64,000 nucleotides of DNA, from the NCBI GenBank assembly GCA_024362935.1, contig JANCRA010000001.1, positions 61,594,930-61,658,929 of the forward strand. The letters are read 5' to 3'. This stretch comes from Setophaga petechia (Eukaryota > Chordata > Aves > Passeriformes > Parulidae). A program made the position numbers and the translations under genes. Each line of letters opens with the position of its first letter. Positions within the stretch are counted from its first letter, which is position 1. This document shows positions 8,901 through 20,400 of the stretch, piece by piece. The notes beneath the pieces were generated by a model. The model had not been told where the DNA came from and did not search any database. It saw nothing but the letters and a program-made list of their open reading frames with translations.

Positions 8901-10893
8901 TTTGATCATACCTGTGAGTGAGGGACATTGTACTTTACTGTATTCAATTCTCAAAGTAAGGGCCATGGCAAATGTTTGTTAGGGTACAAGGTTACTTTCC
9001 TGTTCTGCCATTCTGTCAAGAAACATTCCTTAAATCTACAGGAATTAGGAAAATCAGAATGACTTGATCTGCTGATTAACAGTGGATAGTGTTGGCAGTT
9101 CTGTGGCATGGGTGTTGTTGTTCTTGGACAAGAGAGGCTCTCCCTCACCAGAAGATGCATCCTCAGGCTGCTGCTGCCTGTCTGTTGCATGTTTGAAAGA
9201 CTGAGGAGTGGGATTGGTAGAGTATTTTTCCAAGGGGATGTTTCCTGGCTGCGCCTCTTGCCTACAAACAGCTGGAAAGGTTCTAAAAGGCAGAGGCAGC
9301 ACTCTAATTGTCGTTTTTGACACAATCAGATCTGGACATCCACCTCTGGACTTGCTTTCATTCTTATTTAAGCTAGTGGCTCTGAAAAAAAACCCCAAAC
9401 ACAGAGAGATTTTGGTGTTACTGCATCACTTAAAGAATAGCTCCTTGTTTTGTGTCTGTGTGGAGACAGCTGGGTTGCCCAAGCTGTCCTGTTACCTGCC
9501 TTGTGCTACCTCAGCACTGCACTGCAGAGAGCAGGAGGAACAGCTCTGCTACACTGAGTTTAATGATCTCTTCTTGTCAGACTGCAGGGGCACTGAACAT
9601 TCTGTGCATTCCAGGCTCTGCCTTCAGCCCAGCCTTGCAGCAGCAAGAGAGAAAACCCAATTTATTTGTCCAACAAATCTCCTGCAGTTCTGGGCTCTCT
9701 TCAAAAGCAGCCACAAAGGCAATGCTTTTGGCAAACTGGTGAAGTCAGCAGTACAGGAAGCCCTGGAAATACAAATTTATAGTCTGTGGGGAAACCATTA
9801 ATCCAAGGAGTAAGTGATAAGCTGAAGAGCAGCATAGGATGATGTCACTCATTTCATATCAATCTTTCACTTCTGCCAAGAATCTTCAGCTTGCAGAACA
9901 GTGGGGATAGGTTGGCAACATGTGGCTACTTCATGCCTTTAAAACAACTTACTGGATTCTTATTACTTCCTCTAAGACAGTTCTTGTACCAATGAGAAAC
10001 CTAAACCTCGTTGAAAAAGCCACCCTAAAAATTATTACATGACTGATATATTGCAAAGACTGATAAAACATGATTAGACTTTGTTAGACTGAAGCTGATA
10101 GAGTTCTTGTAAACTTGTCTATAAATACAGTTTGTGGCCATGTGCTCTATAGATCAGAACCATAAAAAGGGGCAACTTATTTTTTATACGAACATCTGTG
10201 CAAAGTATAGGAATATGTGGCAAACATGCTACATAAAAAAATAATCTTTGAATTTTGACTCCAGATTTATTTTTTAGGATTGATTTTAAATCTCTCTCTC
10301 TCCCTCTTATACCCAGCTTCTGGTCTTGTCCGAGTTTCTGGAGGCACAGACTTTGGTGCATTGCTTTGAACCAGCCTGTCTGTAATTTAAAAATCCTTGA
10401 GCAAATACTCCTACTTTATATGTACCACCTCACAAGACAGCACATTTGGATTAACATGAATTACTTTCTTTTTTTTGTGTGTGAGAATCTGAGAGAAGCA
10501 AATGTAGAATTTCTATGGATTAAACAGTTTATAAAACTAGTTTAATTGTGAGAGAAGTAGGATTATTTTAAAGACTAAAGACAGCTTTAATTTTCCTGTC
10601 AGGTGTGTTGGGAATCCTCTGCTTCTTAAATATATAAATGCATAACACCAAAAGCAGCCAGAACTAATTTACAGTATGAGATAATAGATACTCTTCTCAC
10701 TCATTTAGTTTTCATCAGAGATTATTATTTAAAAGTGTAAATATTTTACCAAGCTACAAAATTTTAAAAAAGCAAAAGAGCACCACCTGGTGCTGACCAG
10801 AGTTTTTACGATCAGTTCCAGCCTCTCAGTTTGAGATTACTGCTGTATGGATAAACCAATGGCTTTCACAACATCAATTTGAGGTCAAATAAA
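5993..10893 (+). CDS. Candidate four-exon plus-strand gene (82 codons)
   Basis: Four exons join in one frame. Exon 1 is 5993-6076 (ATG, peptide MNKVKHFLAAAVDLHL, then PPTQSFSPSSCY; donor GTGAGA). Exon 2 is 6892-6969 (acceptor TCTCTTTGATACCAG; HEILREGQSPLNPTP, then VKDAEPPSSIE; donor GTGAGC). Exon 3 is 8658-8691 (acceptor CTACTTTTCCAG; YSNTLNLPDLA; donor GTGAGT). Exon 4 starts at 10317 (acceptor with a CTCTCTCTCTCCCTC tract; SGLVRVSGGTDFGALL and TGA at 10367-10369). Phases 0, 0 and 1 agree across all three junctions, and exon 3 has only this frame open. AATAAA at 10888-10893 could end the transcript. I do not recognise the product. Exons 2 to 4 have good splice sites; exon 1 is the weakest link. 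The exons interleave with the minus-strand candidate at 8.0-9.5 kb, so one of the two sets may be false. Confidence 0.33.
8015..8020 (-). terminator. Poly(A) signal AATAAA (minus strand)
   Basis: The complement reads AATAAA about 110 bp past the in-frame stop of the minus-strand candidate transcript. Confidence 0.35.
8015..9521 (-). CDS. Candidate 3' part of a minus-strand spliced gene
   Basis: Four segments with matching phases, read right to left. First, 9521-9496 (acceptor TCCTCCTGCTCTCTGCAG; CSAEVAQG plus two bases; donor GTAACA). Second, 9381-9149 (acceptor GGTTTTTTTTCAG; starts ATSLNKNESKSRGG and ends HATDRQQQPEDASS; donor GTGAGG). Third, 8445-8354 (acceptor CTTTTACTTCAG; TPELFCNKAGG, then FSQGSSAGSKSTTNRRGAQ; donor GTATGC). 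Fourth, from 8224 (acceptor TTTTGTCTGCATTGCAG; DFTIFLQLHLFYG onward, stop at 8131-8129). AATAAA at 8020-8015 follows. The middle exons look like a polar, Ser/Asn/Gln-rich disordered region. The last peptide is less protein-like, and a coding exon may be missing before it. 5' exons were not found. No family recognised. Confidence 0.32.
10888..10893 (+). terminator. Poly(A) signal AATAAA (plus strand)
   Basis: First AATAAA on the plus strand after the TGA at 10367-10369, giving a 3' untranslated region of roughly 550 bp for the plus-strand candidate. The hexamer is common in AT-rich DNA. Confidence 0.3.
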
Positions 10894-13205
10894 GAAGTAA
10901 CTTTATCACTATTTCTATTGTTAATCGTTGGCTCTGTTTTCTTGTAGACCTTTCTTCCCTCTAAATCTTTATCCATTATTTACCAGTTTTTAGGGACTTC
11001 TAGAAAAAGTTCTAGTTTAAACATTCTGGATATGTGTAAGGAGTTATTGATTAAAATATGATTTTTAGGCTTTTCTTCAGCTGGTTTAGATTTGAGGATG
11101 ATAAGAGACTCCAGATAAAAGTGAACTTCACCACTCTTTTTCTTTGTTTCTAATTATTTCTGGGCTTCCTTGTGGTGCTCAGAAATAAAAACATAATTGA
11201 GGTTAATCCCTATATCCTGAAAGGACTTCAGCTGCCTAAAAACTGTTGAAATCAATGAGCATGAAGCTGCCTGAGGATGAATCCCTTTGAATTCAATTTC
11301 TAGGCATTATATATTTATTTCTGAAACAAGTTCCCTATTCATTCCTTCTCAGTGATTGATGTAATGTTATGGTCACTTTGTCCCACAAACACAACTTTGT
11401 GTGACACTGTTTTTCTTATGTTACTTTCTGAAAATGAGTTGTGTATCATTTCTTGTGAAGTAAAAAAATTATAAAGCCAACACATTCCTGGAATAAATAT
11501 CATCACATTCATTAAATAAACCAACCAACAACTAGTTAAACCCTCACAAATGAGTAGGGGATAGCTTGGGAGTTTGCCACAACATTGTTTTGGAAGCTTT
11601 TTTCTCTTCTATTTTGATGTGTTTGAAGTAGGAAAACCAACTAAAAATGGACTTTTCTTCAGATTAATGAAGAAGAACTAAGAAATTGCTGACTAGGAAT
11701 CTAAGAGATACTGGAGACATATCTCCCTGAGTGCACACAGCAGGAGGGTGGGGAGATCTCAGCTACCAGGACCTTGCAGAACAAGGGTGATACTTTGTGG
11801 GAGACTTGCTTGAACATAAAAGCACGATCAAAGCTGTTTAGCTTGGGCACAGTGCTGTAATGATCCATTGCTGCTGCTGTGCTGCATGTCAAATCAAAGC
11901 AGCCACTGCTCCAAAAATAATTGTTATTTCTTAGATAGTTGCTAGCTAGATGACAAAATCCTGATGTTTGTGTAGCTTTTATGATTTCTGCCGTTTTGGG
12001 AGAGAACTTTGTAAATACATTGTGTCATGTCTTGGCTTGAGTGTTGTCTTCCAGCATCAGGGCTGTTTCTCAGTGTGTACACACATAAAATTCAGGGCAG
12101 TCATGGAGTGTTGGTTTAGGGTAGGGTGCTCTCCCTGTCTCTGAGATAATGCAATTCTCATCAAACTACAGTGTAACTTTAATTTCTTGTGGTCTCTGCA
12201 ATCTCAGCTATTAGTTTGTTTTCCATCTAATGGAGGATCTGTGTTTCATGGTGTGGTTGTATTTACAATGGGTTAACTTTCAATATCTACCGAGGGACTT
12301 AGAAGTGCAACTAACCAAGCTTGCTAACAAAATTTCACTCTAAATTTTAATTTCCAGACAAGAAACACTAGAGGGCATTGCAAGTTCTGTGCTCATCCAT
12401 GTAGCAACTCCACAATGCTCTTCTGTAACAGCAGTCTTCTCAGTTAACTAATAAATAGCTCAGATTAACTAATAAAATCTTGCTAACATGATGGGAAAAG
12501 CTGTGGACACCATTTGCAGACTGCAAAAAAACTTCTGACTCTTAAATGAGAAATACAGTGTTTGCTTTGGTCAGCAAGCACACACTGTACACACCATCAA
12601 AACCAATATAATGTGAAGCTGCACATGGATTTCTCTGAAAATGGAAGCATAACTATCTTAAGGATGTCCATTTCTTCAAACAGAATTGTGTAACTTGTGA
12701 CTGGCACCTGGCAGGGTTATATATTCCAAGCCATCTCCGGGCTGAAAAGTAGAATATTTTTTCTCCATATGCATTGTACAAGTTCTGTTCAAAATTTAAA
12801 AAAAATGCTGGTAATTTCATAAGGGTCAGTTTTAAGTGAGTTCAAAACTGTGCATGTGTTTTTATAAAGAGAGAAGAAAAGTACAGACAGAATGTATATA
12901 CACAGAGGGGGATTTTAGGAGTAGTTTGGAAGTCAGTGATGGGAGTAGGATTTGCAAGACTGTTCTTTGATCCTGCTGCCAAAAATTCAGGCTTTTCAGA
13001 AGCTTCTGTCCCCTGTAAAATGTCACTGATTGTTCTTCCCGGAAATGACAGTGCAGTAAGAATTCCAAGGACACAGAGGGCTCTTGAGACAGAATTGCTG
13101 GTATGGGATGCACAGAGGAATGTCTTCCTTTGAGGAGACAAGTTGCTTACCCTCCCTTATCTCTTTATCTATTTTTGTGTCTGCATGTGTCAGACTTCAA
13201 AGAGG

Positions 13206-13335
13206 TTTGTGTTTGGCTTTTTTGTTTTATTTTTGTTTTGCTTTCCTTCTTGTTTTGTTTTGGTTTGGTTTTTTGTTTGTTTGTTTGTGGGTTTTTATTT
13301 GTTTGTTTTTTTTGCCTTGCTTGTTTGTTTTTTGG
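13206..13335. repeat. (TTTG)n / poly-T low-complexity tract
   Basis: About 130 bp of almost pure T and G on the plus strand, with several GTTT tetranucleotide runs. It accounts for the hydrophobic Phe/Cys/Leu-rich open frames here, which are not genes. Confidence 0.9.
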
Positions 13336-14404
13336 AAAGTGCAAATAGTGCCACAGTGTCAGAGGTGAGGGAGTGATGCAAAGTGATGCAAGGAAAGCTA
13401 GCCTCCTCCTGCTTCCCTGATTCCTGAGAGCCTGGCAAACCTGCACAAAACTGTCACAGGCATTAGTGTTTAACCAAAAATTATAAAGCCTGGATGTTTT
13501 TCCTTGGTCATTTTGCATATTGGTAATTTACCCAGCCCATGGAGCTGTTTAACAGTGTCTGTCACAACTGAACTGCTCTCAGGAATATTGTAGATTTCAT
13601 ATCAAGAAAAAGACACCCACTTTTCTAACTCAGTTTTCTATTTTGGAAAAATCACAGGAAATGGAGGACTAGGATACATACAGACACAGATGTCATTATC
13701 AGGAATATCAGAACATCAGAAAGTCAATTCAAATGAAGTTTGCCTCCTATGACTTTAGACCAGTCTCAGCAAAGGCATATTCCCTTCAGAGAATGAAGAC
13801 ACATAGGATGGAATCCTAGGAAGGTCTGCAATACAGAAAACAAGCAGACAACAAGCTTTTCTGCAAAATCCAATGTAGAATGTAGCATATGACTTGCAGA
13901 TCAAAGTAATGGTGACTAAAGTCATGCTTTCACAAATAAGAAATATGTTATTTGAGGACCTGAATTTTGTACTTCTCCTACAATATACAATATTGCATAC
14001 AATTTCAAAAAAGTATGTTTTGTAGGGAAAAAGAAAGGGAAATGAATTTTTTTCATCACTGGATTAGTGTTCCAAGTTCACTTTGAAAAAATCTGGTAAT
14101 TCAGGATAAACAAGAAGAGAAATGTGATCAGCTCTGAGAACACTTGTGACAAGGTTATAGTATATAGGAATAAAGAACAACTTTCAGCAAGGGAGAACAT
14201 CAAATGAGCTCTCTCTACCTGTCATAAGCCCTGGGGCTTACAAAAATAACAGACATCTTATTGCATTCTTCACAAGTGGTCAATAAAAATCTATGAGGCT
14301 TGAGGTCACACAGAGATGTTTGGGAATTACAAAAAATTCTGCAGTGGAAGCTTACAAAATGAGCACCAGAATTCCTGTAGTGTTTTCCAGTGGAGCAGCA
14401 TCAG

Positions 14405-14432
14405 ATTTGTGTTTGGCAGTTCAAACACAAAT
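14405..14432. repeat. Perfect 11 bp inverted repeat
   Basis: ATTTGTGTTTG at 14405-14415 pairs with CAAACACAAAT at 14422-14432 across a six-base loop. Confidence 0.85.
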
Positions 14433-17400
14433 TCAATGAATTGTGAATTGCTTTCTCTTTCTTGTTATGAAAAACTGCTGGAGTGGCCACTAGCTCTAGA
14501 TTTCACTGGAAGAATTGCACTGTAAGATTTGAAAAAGTTTCTGTTCAGTGTCAGATGCCATGGGTTCTGCTGTTTGGTATGGCAGGGAATTTAGGTGCTG
14601 GCAGGTCTGCTGAAGCCCATCTCTGATGAGATGAAAGTTACTGAATGAGAGATCTTCAGGAACTCAAACACAGTATTTGCACTGGAAATACCTTATGTTT
14701 TGTCATTGTATTTATCTTTAAATCTAGTTTTCTTTACCTCTAAATATTTTTTTTGTTCATAATCAGCTATAGCTAAGAACTTGGGCAGCTCATCGTGCTT
14801 ACTTGTTATCCATTCCAGGTAGTGGCAAATCACAGAATCATTTTTTTGTAGCTATGGCTACTCAGAAAATTATTTCTGTGTCTTTGGTGGTGAACTTGCC
14901 ACAGCAATCCATGCATTGATCTGCAGCTTTGCAGCTTTCAGGTTCCAAACAACTTTAATAAATACTTAAATACACTTTAATATCTACTGTCTACTCTCCC
15001 TGGCATGCACTGTGGCAGGGTTTCCAGCACATTCCTGGCACAGACCAGGTAAAACATGGGACAAGCGTTTATAGACAGGTTGAAGAGTCAGATGCACAAC
15101 CAGAACTTGGCCAAAATGCATTTAAGGACTTTTTATTGACTATTGCTGGTATCTAACCTGACTACAACACCTTTGACTTCAACAGGAGAACACATACATT
15201 GAGTTGAACATTGAAGTCACAGTGTACTTTATGCAGATGTACTTTCATTTTTGAATTAGCAAGATAAAGCCTCATTTCCTTCTCAGGAGAATCTTGGGTG
15301 CTTTAATCTGTAAATTATCTGTACATTTTTAATAGAACAACTGTGTGACTGCCTGTTAATATTCAGTAATTGATTGAGAAAGAAGACTGGGATTCATCAG
15401 AAAGATTATTAAGAAGGGAAACCAGATCAGCTATTGCCAGGCAGGAAAGCACTATGAAAGCTCTAGGCTGTGTTGAAGGAGACTGTCATGATACATACAG
15501 GGAAAAAGGAAATATTTTGTTAATTTGGAACACAGACTAGCTTAAAACTCTTTGTGGTATCTGGTACCTGCTGCACAAAGCACTGCAGCTTATGTTTAGT
15601 TGGAGCTCTCTTAAGCACAAATGGTTTATAGGAAAAAAAATTCAACTGCAGTACAGCAGAGCACATCTCTTCAATTTAAACCAGCATGCCAAAATAATAC
15701 CAATACATTCCAGAAACATCTATAAAGGCAGAGCTAATGCAACTCTGCTTTTATTAATGCCCAGTTATGTCAAGATGCATAACAGACCTTCATTATTGTC
15801 ATAAATCAGTGACAAGGTATGCCATAAAATCACATTGTAGCTTAGCTTTATGTTTTCTGATTGGTAACTGATGAGGTCAGGCTATGGATTTACTGGAGAT
15901 CGCTGCAAGGGCAAGGTGCAATCATATTGTTTAGATTATGCACTAGTTTCCAGCTCATAGTGAACTCTAAAATACTCCTCTTTTTTTTCCTGAAGTGTTA
16001 TTTGAAACATTTAGAATATTTCTGTATGTATTACATGCGGACATTATTTCAAAAATGCTTTTAAAAAATAATTTAATACACAAAGACTTCAAAGCTCATG
16101 GATCTTAGTAGCTGTGGTGCCTTTTTTTGACAAGTACCCTGTAGTGGTGCTGTGCAAATCTTTGGATATTTACTGGTTAAAGCATCCAGTTTTCTTATTT
16201 ATGTCACTGAAAATGGATGTTCAGAACAGAGAGGAATAGTTAAAGAACTCTAAAAGCAGCAGCTGATCAAGTAACTAAAACCACATTCTTTAACTTGGAG
16301 ATTTGGATTCTCAGCTTTAAGGACTTTCATGAAAACAGAAATAAAATTTTGTCATTTATATTGCATTGGGTTCCATAATAAATAAAATTTTGGAGTGTAT
16401 GTAGATTTTTAAAGGGTAGTTCAGCATCTGACTAGAAGACAGAGCTTTCAAGAAGAATCTCTCTGATTTCATGCTAAATATTGAGGAATGCATTGAGAGA
16501 GTGAGTCCAGGGCATTCTTTTGCACCCCCAAACCAGAACATAAAGTTCCTAACAAGTTACTTTCCAGAATTCTTTTGAGGTTGGATGTGGCCTGACTGCT
16601 CTCATCATTCTGCAGGGCAGCAGAGGCAGCTCTTTCAGCTCTGTAAAGGGAGAACATGACAAATTGCCCTCCAGCCAGTTAAGGAATTCTGTAAAGGTTA
16701 AGGAGTTACATTTCTGGAGAGAATCCCAGTTTGATCTCCTCCACAAAAGAGGCCAACAGTAACAGCAGGGTGTTACTGATTAAAGGCTGGAAAATGCAGA
16801 CAACACGATTTCACAGAAGACTAAAGAAAAAAATTCATATTGTGCAATTTTAAAATCTATTAAAGCAAAGATTTAAAACCAGTATTTATTTCATCAATTG
16901 TAAGAAATTATTTTTAATAAGTCATTATACCTAACAACTTATACTATAGATAACCTTTAAATAATATTTCTGTATTTGAAAAATTTTTTGTTTCTTCAGA
17001 TGTAAACATAAACATTCCAGCTCATACTTTGTGCTCAATAATAGAGAGTTTTCTCAAGTAGAGGATTCAAAAAAGTGAATTCTGCTTAATCTGCAGATAT
17101 CACTGAAAACAGCCCCAGCTAGCTGCATCCCCAGAAATCATGGGAACTTTTCTTGAGTACTGAGCTGAGGAGAGAGGCCAGGAAACAGTTGACTGCCAAT
17201 TACTTTGTATGTTGTTATTTGACCAGAATTGTCTGGAATTACTTTACACTTAATATGTCAGTAAGAAGCTCCTGATAACCTTTTTCTGCATCATAGGTCA
17301 TTATCTCTTTTATCTTATCTGATACAATTAATGAACATGAACTTTGAAAATCTTAGGCATTTTCAACTCACAGTGTCCTCATGTTTGCTGAGTCATGGAA

Positions 17401-20400
17401 ATCTTCCTTTGGGCGACAGTAGTTAACAACCTTGTAGGTATAATGAAAAACAAGAAGCATTTTGAAAAATTTCCTTCCCTACTTTGCTATCTCTTCAGTT
17501 GCTGGCCAGCATTCTAACTTATAAAATGCTAAGTTTAAACTGCTAAGTTTAAAAACTACTAAGCACTCAAATGGGACAATATTGTTGTCTTCCTGTCCTT
17601 ATATAGTGTAGAATAATAAACTCATGAGTATTTTGTTGTATGTTTTATATTTGAGGCATCTAATCCTTTAATGGTGAATGCAGTTAAAAATCTGCACCTT
17701 ATTTCCAGTTTAAATTGGTCTTCCTTCAGCTACAGCCATTGTCCACGTTGTTCTTGTTAAACAGAATTTGTCTTTTTTCTTTTTCTGGAGATGAAAACGC
17801 TTCAGGTGTTGGGTTTTGGTTCTTTCTTTTTTTTTAATAAACAGGCTGACCAATGTACATTCTCTCACTCTAAGGTGATGCAAGGAGAGGAGAATGTACC
17901 TTCATGTCTGTGGCATTACCTTCTCCTGCTTATCCCCCAGACTTCCAGTCTGGCCCTCTTCATGGATTCCACACATTTTATCCACTGCAATTTTATATTT
18001 ACTTCCAGATCATTGATGAAAATATTAAATACCAGTAAACTTAGGCCTAATAGCAGGAAAATCCTATCAGATGCAGTTTTATTGAATTAAGATTTCTAAT
18101 GGATACACACTTGGAGACATATAAACAGGTTTTTTCAAGCTAGTTAATGTGCTATTTTAAAAAATAATGTTTTCAGGTATAATTAAAAAATCTACACATA
18201 TTGCCATTCAGTTTATAATGTGGTCCAAAGCCAAATGTAAATCAAGGAGAGCTTCTTTATTTTCCTCTTCTTTACAGCATGAATGAATTTGTATATTTTT
18301 TCATTTATGTTTAAAGTTTCTTATTAAGAACACATCTTGATTAACTGGAATGGTAAGTAGCTTTACAAAACCATGTTTGCTATTGATTTGTCTCTATAGA
18401 GTGAATCTGGAAGCAGGACATCCTGGTTTTCAAATTTCTGAAAACCCCTTTTACTTCTGAGTATTGAAAGTTTCCATTGCATTGTAGAGACAGATGAATG
18501 ATTTTCCCACAGTGGGTCACCATCAACAGGAAGCTGCAAAAGTCAATTTAGATGACTTATTACAGGCTAGATTTGATTTTGTGATGTTTCACCTCTTTTG
18601 CTGGCTGTACTTTGGGTTGTTTCAGCATGTGCACAGGCACTGAATTTGATTTTTTAAGGAACTAATACAGCTCTCAATCTTTACAAGTTCACATATTTAT
18701 TTTCATTATGCTGTACTAAACATAATGGGTGCATTTTAAAATATGCACAGCATTTGATTACTTAAGCATTTTTATCTCCTAGTGTTCCTATCAGATGTGG
18801 AGAGCTGTCAGCATGAAATGGGATCCTGTAACTTCTCAACCTTATCTAATGAAAAAAAAATAATCAGAACACCAGAACATTTTATGGATTTTCATTGTTT
18901 GGAGATGCCTGTAATTGCTTTGTATTGCAAAAATACATGCCATGTTCCAACTATGCTCTCCAGAGAGCTGGATCAAGAATCCCCCTTGCTAGCTTGTAGT
19001 TATATTTCTCTGCCTGCTGGGGCTTTTGTTTTAAATTACCCATCTAGTCATTAACTTTTGCAGATTTTTTATATTAAACACAACAGTTACAAATGCTTTA
19101 ATTTTATATTTTATTATTCACTAAAGCCCTCCAGCTGGCTGGATTCCTCCTGTGTCAACATTCCAACACTTTTGTTTAGAGGATATATCAGCATGTACAA
19201 GGCAATGGCCAATGAAATCTCCATTATCTCTGTTTGACAGGGAATGCTTTGAAAGGCTGTGTATTTTTAATGAATAGGAAAAATCAAAGACACAAGAACA
19301 TCTTGGGCTTTTGCACATAACAAAGGGGGCATATTTATTGACTCCTTAATACTGAATGTCAGATGGCTGTGCTGAGAGTCTGCAGTCTCAAGTGTTCCAT
19401 CACCTACAGGGAGTATTAAATACAGAATAAACAGTCCACTATAAACCAAGGGGCCATTTTTCTATCACAATAGCGGGTGGGTCTATTAACTTAAATTATT
19501 AGCAGTGAAACTGAAGTCACAAAGCCTCAGATGAAATTCCAGGCAATAACTCATAATTTTATAGCTTTCTATCCTTGATTATCCCTTCCTCCCCAAACCT
19601 TGAACATATTTCTTTCTACAACAAAAATAAGCCACCTTCTTTCTTCTTTTTATTTTTTTTCCTGCTCTTTAGACTCTTCTTTCAGGCTTAGTATTGATTT
19701 TATTTTTTCCCTTGCTTCCCTTGCAGAAATTTTAACATCTCCTCATCTCCTTCCATTCTATTCCCTTCTTGTCCTATTCTACTGACACATCTCCCTTGTT
19801 GATCCAACACTCAGTATTTGCTCTCTAATTTGTTGTCTTATCTTTCCTAAGAGCTCAATTTTTATCATAGAACAGTCATGGAAGCAACTCAAAGAGGTAT
19901 GGTTATTTTGTATGGAAAGGAAAAAGCTAGTTATAATGGTATGATTTGGGAAATGTAATGGCCATGTATTCATTTTCCCAAATGTATGTAATTTCTTTTG
20001 GCTCCACTAGGATATCAGATCTAATTCTTTATGTATCTAGAAAGGCCAACCATGCCTGAATTTAAATTATAGAAATAAGCCTAATTTCCTGATAAACAAA
20101 TGAAAAAAACATTAGCTCACAAGTTTTTAGGCTCTCAGACTGTTTGGGTTGGATGGTTCTCTGGACATTCCTAAAATGACCACAGAGTGCTATTAGCTTT
20201 GTATATATAGAGGAGCAAGACCTTAAATAACTTAAAGATTCAAGTTCCTAACTGGAACTGATCATACTGATTGTTGAATGTTTAAAATTAGACTGGGACA
20301 AAACAGTCTTAAGAGGAAATAGGAGCATGAGATTTCTGTGGTGATTCCTATGCACAGGTGTGGAGGATAAGGCATTGAGGCCCTACATTGCATAAAAACT

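Noticed and set aside
9208..9801. 197-codon plus-strand frame, the longest in the window
   Set aside because: No recognisable domain. It overlaps the better supported minus-strand exons at 9149-9521, and its codons read as a mix of unrelated pieces. Its last part follows a good acceptor (CTCCTGCAG at about 9682), but no phase-consistent partner was found.
13084..13518. Phe/Leu/Cys-rich plus frames and Lys/Gln/Thr-rich minus frame
   Set aside because: Products of the (TTTG)n tract, not membrane proteins.
15017..15046. 30 bp plus-strand segment GFQHIPGTDQ between CAG and GTAAAA
   Set aside because: Acceptor has a poor pyrimidine tract and no partner exon; treated as chance.
16549..16760. GC-richer patch resembling part of a CR1
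   Set aside because: No diagnostic CR1 words and no 3' tail; similarity not convincing by eye.
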